Source: Nepenthes gracilis
Lineage: Eukaryota > Streptophyta > Magnoliopsida > Caryophyllales > Nepenthaceae
Assembly: GCA_033239525.1 (NCBI GenBank)
Contig: BSYO01000036.1
Location: forward strand, 8,392,126-8,456,125
DNA length: 64,000 nucleotides
Direction of reading: 5' to 3'
Shown piece by piece: positions 12,297-23,260 of this stretch. Positions within the stretch are counted from its first letter, which is position 1. Every line of letters starts with the position of its first letter. The notes beneath the pieces were generated by a model, which saw only the letters and a program-made list of their open reading frames with translations, did no database searches and had not been told where the DNA came from. A program made the position numbers and the translations under genes.

Positions 12297-12795
12297 TGAT
12301 ACGTGCTCCATGGCCGTATCGTGGTAATCGACAACGAGATGGTGAGATTGATGAGGAGATGGGAGTTCTGGCAGAGGAGATAGGGGAAAAGAAGGAAAAC
12401 AAAGAACACGAGAGTGAGAGAGAGCAATTGATGAGGTCGCAGTAAAAAGAGAAGAGAGGAAGAGAGAGACGGAGAGAGAGAGTGACAGAGGAAGAGAAGA
12501 AAGGGAAAGAGAAGAGAGTTCTTGAGACAGGAAGAGAGAGGGGGAGAGGGAAAAGCAAAGAAAGGAGAATAGGGGAGACGGTGAGAGAGAATAAGAGAGT
12601 AAATGTTTCTTTTTTAGAGTACTGTAGCCATTATCCAATATATAACATAACTACATCTAGTTGGAACCCAAAGAAGAACCAAAATAGTGGGGCCCAACTA
12701 AAACAGCAAACACATCATGGGGAAGAATCGAAAACCGCAAGAGGGAAACCAGACAAATTAAAAACAAGAGAATGAAAATTGCAATGCACATAACG
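12297..12795 (-). repeat. 5' LTR of the gene-carrying gypsy element
   Basis: A 499-bp LTR. It contains a long GA-rich tract (about 12400-12590) that is about 95 bp longer than in the other LTR, probably by slippage or deletion in simple sequence. The shared segment starts at tgatacgtgctccatggcc and ends next to the target duplication. Confidence 0.85.
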
Positions 12796-12800
12796 GTGTC

Positions 12801-14220
12801 TATCCATTATGAATTATGCTCTAACAAGATTGCCTATAATCATATCAATGGTTCCTATAATTATAACAGAAGGTGTTGCATATTTACCGAAACTTGATAA
12901 AAGAAATATTAAGCAAGAGACTTTAGCCATACTTGTGTCAAGTTTTTCTAGTATATTTCTTAGTCTAATTTTTTTCCCTAACAATGACATTTATAATTTG
13001 AAGGGGTTAAATCAACCCCTTTTTTTTTCAGAGAGGTAGAATCCTCAAAGGCTAATTTAAAGTAACATAATAGCACATTCTTTCATTACCTCAACCATTT
13101 ATATCATGTCTTTATCTCTCCCTAATTTAAACTAAGAGTCCAATTTTGTCATGTCCCGTGCTGTTGGGGCAAAAAGGCCAATCGAATAAAATGACACAAA
13201 GTCACACACAGTGAAGGGAAAGAGGAAGAAGTAAAAGTAGAACACTAAGAAATTTTACGTGGAAACTCCTTCTCAAATAAGAAAAAAAACACATGATACT
13301 TAGTTCACAATTAAATTCACTATATGAGATTCGTTATACAAACCACATGGCTATATAAGCCCAAGAGACAAAAACAAAGAACAGAGCACAAGAACTTACA
13401 CTTTGTTTTTTTTTTTTTACACATTGCTTTCACTTTTCTTCCTCTCTTTCTCTCCTCTTTCTCATATGCTTGGATGCTTTCACCGTTTATAGTATGCGTA
13501 TATATATTATTAATCTGCCGAATATTCTATTCTCAATAAAATCTATCCTTACCAACAATATAAATATACTCTGTACAAAAATGGTTCCAACAAATCCTCC
13601 TGAGATCACGCATGCTTAGACAATCTTTTGAGCTAGCACTCTTTTAGATTCCCTACTGGATGTACAATCATCCATTGATTGGATTTTCTTCCAAACCATT
13701 CCTCCATCAGAATCCTCAGGCAATTTCATATTGGTGACCTTAATCAAATTCCTCAGACCTTCCCTTTGTCTTTAGGCCATCTTGCTGACCAACAACGTGT
13801 GCTTCTATTATGCTCATTGGCTTGTCAACTCGTTGACCAGCCAAATTGCTTCACAACAAATCCGCACGTCTTGGCCATCCGTGCGCCCATCAGCTTCTTG
13901 GCCATTTGCCTTCTTCAGCCAATCAACTCTCCATTGACCACGATTTTGCACCAAGCATCCCTACACGGATTCTCCCTCGTTTGGCATTACTCTTGCCAAA
14001 GCATACTGGTACACCAAACCAATAAATTGTAACCCATCATTCCACTCAGGGCATTCCAGAATGCCCATTCCTGCCACATGCACCAAATAGAGTAAGACCA
14101 CATTCCTGCATTTTGCCCATTCCGGTACTTTGTTGCATATCGGGCTAAATCGCCAAACCAGCCATCCATATCGGTAAAAGTATACTGGTAATTCCTCTCA
14201 TAGGCAGCTGGTTTCCATCT
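12801..14220. other. Intergenic, AT-rich; repeat-like segment, no supported gene
   Basis: 12801-13140 is unremarkable AT-rich DNA continuing the host flank after the target duplication. From about 13160 (tgttggggc) the style changes to degenerate LTR-like sequence, but I find no partner LTR. Near 14050-14220 the minus strand has an open, Trp-rich frame (for example DMDGWFGDLARYATKYRN and WQEWAFWNALSGMMGYN) running into the assembly gap. I do not recognise it. Confidence 0.4.
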
Positions 14221-14320
14221 NNNNNNNNNNNNNNNNNNNNNNNNNNNNNNNNNNNNNNNNNNNNNNNNNNNNNNNNNNNNNNNNNNNNNNNNNNNNNNNN
14301 NNNNNNNNNNNNNNNNNNNN
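14221..14320. other. Assembly gap (100 N)
   Basis: A run of exactly 100 N, the conventional length for a scaffold gap of unknown size. The flanks do not obviously belong to the same feature. Confidence 0.95.
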
Positions 14321-16190
14321 ATACAAGTCCTGTAGCACTTAAATCCGCACATCAAGAAAAGAGTAGGAGCATGCATCTAGACAACCCCATTTCCACAAAA
14401 AAATCTATCAGTGCTAATCACTACTTTCTAGAAGCCTATCTTTCTCTGCCAAATCTTTCTTGCTATGTAGTTTAGTTAGAGTTTAACTTAGGTATTAAGG
14501 ATAAATTGAAGAATAAGCCTTGAACGTCTAAATTGTAACACTAAAATTTGCATATTAGAAAAAGAGGAGCACATTATTTAGACAACCTCATCTCCACGTA
14601 AAATCTGTTAGTGTTAACCATTCCCTTCTTGCAACTTATCTTTTGAACCATATCTTTACTACCATTTAGTTTGATTAGATTTTAACTAACTTGGGTGACA
14701 ATGATAAAACAGGAAATCAGTTTCGGACCCTTTTAACTCTTTTTTTTATTTATAGTGTCCAAAATTTGAGTTATAGGATTAAAGAGCTCAACAAGAAATT
14801 TCTTAAATCAAATCCAAATTTAAGGTACGCATCCATATGAAAAAGCATCGGACTATTATTTATAAAATCTTGAGGGAGCTATGTACCTCCCCTGTCGTTG
14901 CCACTGTAGTTTTTGTATTATCAAAAGAACTTAGTATTAGAGACCAAATGCTGATATATATATCAAATAATAATTAAAATATTGAACAATATCTCTTTTC
15001 ATTGTTAGGACTTGAGGAAGATATGATGGCAGCGTGTTAGACATGCATGTTTAGTGCCGAGCCAAAACTATAAACACCTGTTTTATGTTCATCGTGAAGC
15101 TTGGTTCTCACCCCCTTACAGGCAATTAAAAATTCGTTTACTTTGTTTCCTGATACAGATTCATTCGAGCAAAACCTTATTACTCTTTTAGTGTAGCAAC
15201 TTGAGCCCTAATCATTAGACTCGACTATGATTGCTCATGCGAATAATCTCAAAATCTAAAACCATTGAATATTCATCATAATTTTAATATTTTCTAATAT
15301 AAAATTATCATATCATTAATATATCAACCAAATATTTATAAAAATAAAAACAACTAACAAACAAGGGTTGCAACCCAACAAAATTCACCAATCTTCTATC
15401 AAAATGTAATTTAACTGTCACTAAAAGAAACGATAGCAACTAATCTCTAAAATCAACTTTACCTAAAAGTCAAGTAGCAAATATAGGATCTCTCGTTAGT
15501 ACTATATAATTAACTCAAATCTAGAGATAATAAAATATAATTGTGAGTTAAATACCTAATAAATGATCATAATTAATAACGCATAATGAATAATATGTAT
15601 CTCAAAAATGTAATATCTTTTTTTGTTAAGTAATTAAGTTTATAAATAAGAAGAAAAAGTACAAAATCAATATTCTATCACAAAGTGATTTTTCGACGTG
15701 GGTTTAGAACATAGATGCGGGGCTTTCCCAGGAAACGAAAATCATATCATTAAACCTAGATAACCGGTAACGAAAGCAAAAAAAAAACAAACAAATAACA
15801 TCGGTCCAAAGGAGATCCTAACGCATCTCGTCGCTTGCATCCCGGCCGTTTACATCTCGGACAATTGTCACACACAAGGCTATAATCACCTCGGTTGGTA
15901 GCATCTTGGAATTTAGCAAAAAAACCTCGGTCCAACTAGATCGTGATTTAGTATCTCGGGTCACGTATCTCGGAACTTAGCAGAAAAAAGAGGTCGGTAC
16001 TTTACTAGTACCATGGTTGTTTTGAAGTGGCACAAACCAAAAACTCATCAACTTTGATCTCGGGCAGTAAGCATCATCTCGGTCTAATACCTGGAGATGA
16101 TAGACTTTGTTATTCATTCCAGACAACAAGGAACTCACCCGTGATCCATCTTTATCAGTCCATTTCAGCACAGGTCTTCAGCATACATTC
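14321..16190. other. AT-rich intergenic; CTCGG-rich patch at its right end
   Basis: No gene is seen in 14321-15660. From about 15800 to 16100 the pentamer CTCGG recurs at irregular spacing (tacatctcgg, cacctcggttgg, gtatctcgggtc, gatctcgggcag, catctcggtcta). This segment abuts the 3' end of the LINE and may be its 3' UTR or an older repeat. No poly(A) tail (poly-T on this strand) is clear. Confidence 0.4.
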
Positions 16191-16236
16191 AGCTTAATAG
16201 TGGGATACTCCATTTTGTTAGAATAGATCTGTTACT

Positions 16237-19106
16237 TTACATCCTGTCAAAGGGAGTGTTTTCCAGTTTACAACGAACCGTAGTAGTGATTTGATGAATC
16301 ATTTGGGATACATTCTGAGGCAATGACTTTTTGAAAATACGTTGGTTTCTTTCTTTCCAAATAAAGTAAACAGTTGCAGCAAGTGTGAGGCGGAAGGAGA
16401 GAGCTTTGAGGTTATTTTCTTTCCATAAGTTAGCAACCCAGATAATGTTGGTATGCCATTCAGAGTATGGCCACCTAATCCCAGCCTTGCGGCGCATCAA
16501 CCGCCAAACTTTAGAAGAGAAAGGGTAAGTAAAGAAAAGATGATCGTGACTTTCGGTTCCATTGGTACACAAAGTACGTGATGCCGATTTCTGGATGAAA
16601 GTGCTAACACGATCTAGGGTGCTTAGCCTTTGGCGCATTACCAGCTACAGAATGAAAGCATGAGCAAGAGTGTACTTTGGGCCACATACTATATTAAACC
16701 AAGCCACCTTTTCTTTGGACTCCTGGAATAATCCATATGCAGATTTTGATGAGAAAACCCCATTGCTGCCATCACACCATTTTATCACATCACTACGGTA
16801 GGAATTTGGGTTATACGATGGCATGCTATCTACAATCGCAGCAACCTCCATGTCAAAAGGATTAGGCCATATCCATTCTCCTTGCTGGATGATATCCTTG
16901 ACTTTTGCATCAGTAGGCAACCCGGTTATGCACTTGATTCTCTCACCGAACCAATCATAGAGAGGTCCAAGAAGGTTCCAATAATCCAGCCATAGGAATG
17001 TGTCGACTCCATTACCAATATGGTAGCGGATCATGTGGCGAAGAATAATACGAAGCTTCATGAGTTTTTTCCAACTCCAGGGAGTTGAGTTAGGAATTTT
17101 AATGGTCCAGATGCACCTATCTTTCATGCGATAGGCATAACACCATGCTACCCATACAAAGGCTAGGTCCTTTGTGATGATCCTCCAAAAATGGCGACAC
17201 AACAGGGCTTTGTTGGATGCTACAATGTTTTTTATGCCCAATCCACCTTCCTCTTTAGACGTACAGACGTCTTTCCAAGCAACCTTTGTTGTAGATTTAC
17301 CTTTAGTGAAACCGTGCCACAGAAATTTACGGATGGACCGATCCATACTCTTCAGGATGGATTTTGGAATGATGAACATTGATACCCAGTACGTGTGGAT
17401 TGTCGAGAGGATGGATGAAATCAACTGGAGTCGCCCACCAAAAGAGAGTCATCTGTTCCTCCACGATGATATTTTCTGATGTACTTTGTCCAGGAGAGGT
17501 TTGCAATCTTTACTGGAGAGCTTAGAGGTGATGAGAGGGACACCTAGATATCTAACTGGAAGTTTACCTCTTTTGTAACCGAGTATGCATTGAATAATCA
17601 GATTGGTGTCCTCATTCCCTGAGTAGATAAAAATTTCACTTTTATCAGGATTAGGAGAAAGCCCGAATAGATTTTTGAATTCTTTGAGGCAATCATGTAA
17701 AATCTTAATTGAATTTATGTCTGCTTTGGAAAACAGAAGGATGTCGTCCGCAAAACCAAGCATCACAGCTCTTGTTTTCTCACATCTCTAGTGGTACTGG
17801 AAATCTTTGTTTTGGCAAGCCTTGATTTCCAGGATACCATTTAGAGCTTCCATTGCCAAAATAAAGAGGTAAGGCGGGAGTGGATCCCCCTGTCTAAGAC
17901 CCTTGGCACCTCGGAAGAAACCCACAGACTCGCCATTTATATTAATTGAGAAAGAAGTGGTGGTAATGCATTGCCCCATCGGATCAGTGAAAGGGGAAAG
18001 CCCATTAGTTCTAGTACGGCCATCATAAAGTCCCATTGAATGGAGTCGTAGGCCTTCATCAGATCCACCTTCAAAGCACAACACGGAACTCCCTTATTCA
18101 AGTGATATTTATGTAGCAATTCCTGGGCCAGAAGGATATTGTCTTCAATGCTTCTTCCAGAGACGAAAGCTGTTTGGGTTTTATCTACAAAATAAGGCAG
18201 AGTAGGTAGTAGACAGCTAGCAATAATCTTAGAGATGATCTTGTACAGGATGTTGCAGTAGGAGATGGGTCGAAAATCAGAAACCTTTGATGTAGATTTA
18301 ACCTTCGGGATTAAGCTTATGATGGTCGCATTAATTTGTTTTAGGAGCTTCCTATGATGGAAAAAATCTTAGATAGCTGCAACAATCGAAGACCCAACAA
18401 CATTCCAGGTCGCTTTGAAAAATGTTGCAGAGAATTCGTCCAGGCCAGGAGCTTTACAATCGTCTATTGAGAAGAGGGGATTGTCTGATCTCCTTAGCAC
18501 TAATTGGACTACAGAGACCATGGCGGAGGTGGTCAGGAACAGAATGGAGGATAAACGGCTGGAGTCTTTCCTTGTTAAAATGATTAGTTGTTCTGCCAAT
18601 TCTCAGGAGGTGAGTGAAATGGTTAATGAAAAGATGATGAACCTCATCCAAGCTGTTTGTGGGAGAGCCATCCTCTTTGGTTAAGGAAAGGATCTTATTT
18701 CTGTTACGATTCCCAGCAATAGAGCGAAAGAAAAATTTTGAGCGTTGATCTCCCTCTTTGAGCTAGTTAATTTTCGCTTTTTGTTGAAAAAAATCCAATT
18801 CCTGCCTCAGGGCCCTGCGGTAAGGGGCTTTATAATTCTCTTCCTCACTAACGCTGGGAAGGAGGCCAGAAAGGAGACTTGCCTTCTGATAATCTTCAAG
18901 GGCCTTTTGTGTTCATGATACTTCTTCTGAGACGTTGCCAATGCTTCGATTGAGGTCCTTTATCCTCCCTTTTAGGAGCCGCAATTTGGACACAATCTGG
19001 AACATGGGATCCCCCTGAACACTACTCTGCCAACACTGTTGAACAGTAGAAATAAATTGGGGATATTGAGTAATGAAGTTATTGAATTGAAAACATCCAT
19101 TCTTTG
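16237..19106 (-). pseudogene. LINE reverse transcriptase and zf-RVT region, multiply broken
   Basis: Reading leftward: the linker (FITQYPQFISTVQQCW, KLRLLKGRIKDLNRS), a degraded early RT part with DDCKAPGLDEFSATFFK (18599-18369), the RT palm with LKVDLMKAYDSIQWDF and GLRQGDPLPPYLFILAMEAL (18119-17788), and the active-site box GFADDILLF (about 17760). Next come the thumb (LPVRYLGVPL, 17766-17449) and connection (17424-16645). The zf-RVT part (16638-16237) has CTNGTESHDHLFFTYPFS and FIWKERNQRIF. Frame breaks occur between almost every block. Confidence 0.87.
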
Positions 19107-20588
19107 TATGCCTCATGGTTAACGGGGTCAAGATACATGGTGAGTTGAAAACATCCATTCTTTGTTGGGTGGAATGCATTGTAAACTTGGTCTTGGAACT
19201 TCGGGAAACCTGGTCTCTGGGTCGGTTGATTTTGTTGGCTTGGTTCTGGATTGGTGGCATCCTGTACTTGTATAATGAAGTGGGGATGTTCAGGTTATCT
19301 AGTTGTAGCCTTCCTGCAGCTGATATTGCATATGACCTGCCAGGTTGTGGCTCGGGGTCGTTGTGTTGGTTACTATGCTTTTGATCTGATGAGGCTTTGA
19401 TACTGCTGTATCTGCATTGTTGTAGCATTATGGGAATCTGGTGCTATCTCACAAATTTGGATATGTGCTGGTACTGCTGCTGTAATGTTGGATGAATTCT
19501 ATTCCTCTTACAAATGTTGGTAGTTGTATCTTTATGACTGCTTGTGGACATTTTGGTGTGGAAGGCTGGTTGGCATGGTCCGTAAGATGTTGGCTGGTTT
19601 CTTGAGTGTTGGAATTAAGCTTGGGTGATGTTGCTGTTCGGTTTTCCTTTGCAGCCTTAGGTGCGCTGGATGTTAGGCCGACAGGTGAAACGAATAACGA
19701 GTCTTGTGGCATTCTTGTTTGGTTTGTTGTCGATGATCTTGGTTATGGGATGAAGCCGGTATTGATGGTTCGGACTATCATTGGTGGTGTGGTGTGGGAT
19801 GAGATGCTGATTCATGTAGAGCTGGCCTGTTTGCTCTCTCCAGCTGAAGCAGGGTTGTGCTGTCCATGGTTTCCAGCATACTAGCTGTTATGAGAAGCTG
19901 TATTGCTGGAGCCATGTTGTCGCTTGCCTTTGATTCTTGATGCTACCGGGTGTTCACATGGACCCCGCTATTTTTCCGTTTGATGTACGCCGCTTGCTGA
20001 ACCATGGCTATCAAATGTCCTCGAGATGCTATGGCTTGTTGTGTTTTAAGGTTGTGCTGTTATAAAACCATGATGCCGATGGTTGTCGCTGAACCATTTG
20101 TAGGTGTTGGGGAGTTGGGTGTGGGCGTTGCCTTTGTCTTTGCCGTTGGGTATTCCCCGTTTGCCGTCGTTTGGCATGGTCTCGATTCCTAGGAAGGGTT
20201 GCTGCTCTTCATTTCGCATGTGGATGAAGTCGGGCTTTTACCATGCTCTTGATTTGGCTGCTAATCTGCTGGGTACCCTTGGACGGTGCTGTCTTGGTGA
20301 TGGCGTTGGGGTTGGGGATGAGATGCAGCTGTATTCTGCGTTGTTGCAGTATATTTGCTGTTGCTGAATCGATGATGGACTGCTGTTGGCTCTAGTTTTG
20401 AATGGGGCTGTGCAGCTGTCCTTGGTTTGCTGCCCGGTTGCTGCTAGATTTTGAAGATGTGTAGAGGCCCGGTTGCTGTTGTCCTTGGCTCTGAAGCTCA
20501 CATAATTTGGATGCTGAAACTAATCTGCCGCTGGTTTGGTGCACCGATGTGGAAGCTTATAGCTGTTTTGAAGCCTGCGATGGCTCTT
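19107..20588. mobile_element. Insert of unknown type inside the LINE
   Basis: LINE similarity stops after the endonuclease SDHS motif (about 20590) and resumes at about 19106 with the linker (FQFNNFITQYPQF, QGDPMFQIVSKL). The sequence between is rich in GTT/GCT on the plus strand (CAA/AGC on the minus strand). Its minus-strand frames are Gln/Ser/Thr-rich without a recognised domain. A perfect 20-bp direct repeat (ttgaaaacatccattctttg) sits at 19087-19106 and 19145-19164 at the left boundary. It could be a noncoding part of another element. Confidence 0.45.
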
Positions 20589-21281
20589 CAGGCCGAGTGG
20601 TCAGAGAGCCTGGGAGGGGGAAAAAAGGCTTTAGCTCTACGAAATTTATCAAACCAAGACCCATTGGCGACAACACGATCAAGCTTTCTGTAGATACGAA
20701 GGGAAGAGTCACGCCCATCATTCCAGGTGTAGTGCATGCCTTCATGACACACATCGTTAAGATCACAGTCTCTAAGAAAATTTTCAAGCTCGATTGAGCT
20801 TTTGTTATGCCAAATCCCTCCCAGGGCCTCGGACGGATACCGGATAGCATTGAAATCCCCGAGGGCCGCCCAAGGGAGGTCGCCCGGATGGTTAGACACC
20901 GCGCGAAGGCTATCCCATAGGAGCCTACTTGAAATTTCTGAGTTTGCACCATAAATGAAGGACAGAATGCATCCGTATTCTCCTCAAGGAGAAGGACATC
21001 AAGATGGACGACCTGGTCCTCGAGAGGAAAGAATATTGCAAATGAAATCAGATTGGGATCCCAACCAACCCAAATCCAACCACCGAACACGAAGAGTAAT
21101 TCATAAACCAAGACCAGTTAGGTTTGATTCTAGTGGAGACAGCCACAGAGTTTCTCTCCGCAACCTTGGTCTCCACTAAGCCAACGATACTATACCTATG
21201 GGATGAAATGAGGTTGCAGACTTCGTGGGCTTTAACACTCCCATTAAGTCCCCTCACATTCCAACAGGCAATGTTAGTCAT
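20588..21281 (-). pseudogene. LINE AP-endonuclease domain, frameshifted
   Basis: Starts MTNIACWNVRGLNG (the N-terminal CWNVRGL strand of LINE endonucleases), followed by VGLVETKV (catalytic ET). A frameshifted middle leads to PWAALGDFNAIRYPSE (GDFN motif), MHYTWND and a final LSDHSA, the SDH motif with the catalytic His. The domain would nick target DNA to prime reverse transcription. It is split over at least three frames and ends in a stop right after the SDHS motif, where the inserted segment starts. Confidence 0.82.
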
Positions 21282-21477
21282 GGGTTAAGGTTGATGGGGG
21301 GGAGGATTCTTAACCCCCCGAGTTTTTTTTGATTTCTACGGGAAGAGCCACGGCCCCCAATGTTTGTTGGTGGGCCACCATTTGTCAAACAGCCAATGGG
21401 GCCCGACACAGAGGCACAAAGATGGGTGCCATCTGGCGGGTTAGGGGTGGAAGAAGAACAAGGATTAAGCGTTTCAA

Positions 21478-22790
21478 TCAATCCAGGGGCAGAGGAAGCC
21501 CTTTCGAGTTTCGTAGGGGGCGGACCGGGAGGCTCCAAATCACGGTTTGAACAACCAGGCCCAGGGGGGGAGGTGAGCAGGATAGAAGACTGGACAAGCC
21601 GACCCTGTCATGGCCAAGTGGCAGAGCCGGGTCGGCTAGTGCCGAGACGTGCGCCTCATCGGAGGCACGACCCTCGTGACTAGGAGGAGGGGCTTGATCA
21701 CATCCAAAGGGCAATGCAGGAGAACTCGAACGGGGCATTCTTGACAATTCATTTGTAGCATCCACTTGTAAGGCCATAAACGAGTTGAGGTCGTTATGGC
21801 CTTAGGGACGATATCTATGGACGCAGTGGCAGCCGCAATGGATTTTTTTAAGCGGGAGGCGACCGAGACGGAACGGAGGAGGTTGAAATATCCCGAGAGG
21901 GGGCAACCTTCTTGGGGACCCAAGAAGGTTTGATTGGGTGATTCAAGTCCTCGCGCTGACCGGGAGCGCCCATGACGGCGAATGAAGGTACTCAATTTTG
22001 ATTTCACAGAGATGATCATTTAGTTCACTGGGCATCCTTTTGTCCGAATCTTCACAGATCTGGTCTAGGGGCATTGACCCCCAATTCAACACATACCCCG
22101 GCGTAACCCAAATGCTCAAGCTTTTGTTGACCTGATCTAAATAGAGTGGTTTGCCAACCGCACTCGCAATCCAGCTTAAACCCAAATGGGGTTCGATTCA
22201 ACCGGGATTCCAAAAAGTGTGATCCAGGTAGGAAAGGATTTGTGTTCCTCGCGGGTCGAAATCATACCGTGCCACCAATGTTTAAGGAAAACGGATGACC
22301 GATCGTCCCACGTGCCATTAGCTAAACATTTTTCAAGCATGGAAGTAGATGAAAATCTAAAGAAATAAAACCCCGATTCGTTACAAGCCACACGTTGTAG
22401 CTCGAATCTCTTCCAAATTTTCATGGTGATATAGTTGACCACATTAAAGTGAACAGGGTTGCCGACGAAATATCCAACAAGGGTTGGACCCCACATGTCC
22501 TCCCCCTGTTTGGTGACCTCGGGAGGGGGGGATAAAATGATATTTTCCGAGTCTAAAGTATTTGGAGGAAAAAATTTAAGGGAACACTTACCTCCAAAAG
22601 CCCTTTTCTCAACAACAGAGGACCAAGAGGAGTCTGACGGGCAGGAGACATGAGCACCACCAGGGCAGGGAGAGACAGCACTGGGCAAGACAGGGGCACT
22701 AGGCATCTGATGAAGCGCCTCAATCAAACCTTCTGGAGCAGGTTTATGGGAAGCATCAACCAAGATGCTTGAAGAAGACAACTTGGTCAA
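21478..22790 (-). pseudogene. LINE ORF1 (DUF4283-type nucleic-acid-binding protein), broken
   Basis: The frame from 22790 to 22176 contains GNPVHFNVVNYITMKIW, CNESGFYFFRF and a stretch ending FPTWITLFGIPVE, which fits the DUF4283 domain of plant LINE ORF1. The continuation (GLSWIASAVGKPLYLD) lies in another frame from 22185, so there is a frameshift at about 22190. I do not find the expected CCHC knuckle after KPL..D; the remaining frames are Pro/Ser-rich. ORF1 proteins coat LINE RNA during retrotransposition. Confidence 0.75.
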
Positions 22791-23260
22791 ACCAGTTGAG
22801 AGGTATTTCCGGAAGCAACCTAGTCAAATCGTTGCAATTTGGTCAAACCGGCTATTTGTGAGAGGTAAATCCGGAGAGGATTTTGGGCCGGCCAGCTATG
22901 AGTGAAAATAGCCAGCTTGGATTGTGTGAGAGGAAGTATCAACTGACAATTTGTGAGAGAAAAAATCCGGAGAGCTGTTGTGACCGGGCGGTTGTGAGTG
23001 GAGATTACCGATCTGGAAGTTGTGTGAGGAAAATGCTGCCCTAGAATGAGAAAAAAATGTCGGGCAGGATAATGTCGGCCGGGTTGTTGTAATAGAAAAA
23101 TGCCGACCTGGAAGTTGTGTGAGGAAAATGCTGCCCTAGAATGAGAGGAAAATGCCGGGCAGGATAATGTCGGCCGGGTTGTTGTGATAGAAAAATGCCG
23201 ACCTGGAAGCTGTGAGAGGAAAATACAAGAGTGCTACTATGCTGCTTCTGGAGTGAGAAA
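22791..23260 (-). repeat. Repeats upstream of LINE ORF1 (probable LINE 5' UTR)
   Basis: A near-perfect 95-bp tandem repeat is present: the phrase ctggaagttgtgtgaggaaa starts at 23013 and 23108, and a third partial start (ctggaagctgtgagaggaaa) is at 23203. To the left, looser copies of (A/G)CCGG(C/T)..GTGAGAG motifs fill 22800-23000. Since the element reads leftward, this is the region 5' of ORF1. Tandem units there recall promoter monomers of some L1 elements; promoter activity is inferred, not seen. Confidence 0.6.

Larger units (their letters stand above)
7419..12795 (-). mobile_element. Gypsy-type LTR element carrying host-gene fragments; GTGTC target duplication
   Basis: The left LTR (7419-9363, interrupted) and right LTR (12297-12795) share long near-identical segments. 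On the minus strand they start TGTTA (CGTTA in the right copy) and end TATCA. The 5-mer GTGTC flanks both outer ends (7414-7418 and 12796-12800), as expected of one insertion. A polypurine-like tract with GATGGGGG lies just inside the 3' LTR, and a possible primer-binding site starting TGGTGCTTCC lies 2 nt inside the 5' LTR. Only a gag-like N-terminus and a decayed pol C-terminus remain. The middle is filled by host-gene pieces. It is non-autonomous. Confidence 0.85.
16237..22790 (-). mobile_element. Decayed L1-type LINE, minus strand, with internal insertion
   Basis: From right to left the order is ORF1 with a DUF4283-like domain, an AP-endonuclease domain, reverse transcriptase, and a zf-RVT zinc-binding C-terminus. 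This is standard for plant L1/Tx1-like LINEs. All parts carry frameshifts or stops, so it is inactive. A 1.5-kb unrelated segment (about 19107-20588) separates the end of the endonuclease from the linker to the reverse transcriptase. Repeats lie directly upstream of ORF1. The 3' terminus and target duplications could not be located. Confidence 0.88.

Noticed and set aside
11443..12327. Plus-strand frames over the gag-like region
   Set aside because: They are antisense to the gag-like and LTR sequence and have no protein-family character.
12224..12775. Plus-strand Glu/Arg-rich frames over the right gypsy LTR
   Set aside because: They are translations of the GA-rich LTR tract; the opposite strand gives equally long Ser/Leu-rich frames.
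20955..21683. Plus-strand Gly/Arg-rich frames
   Set aside because: Antisense of the LINE endonuclease start and ORF1 tail.
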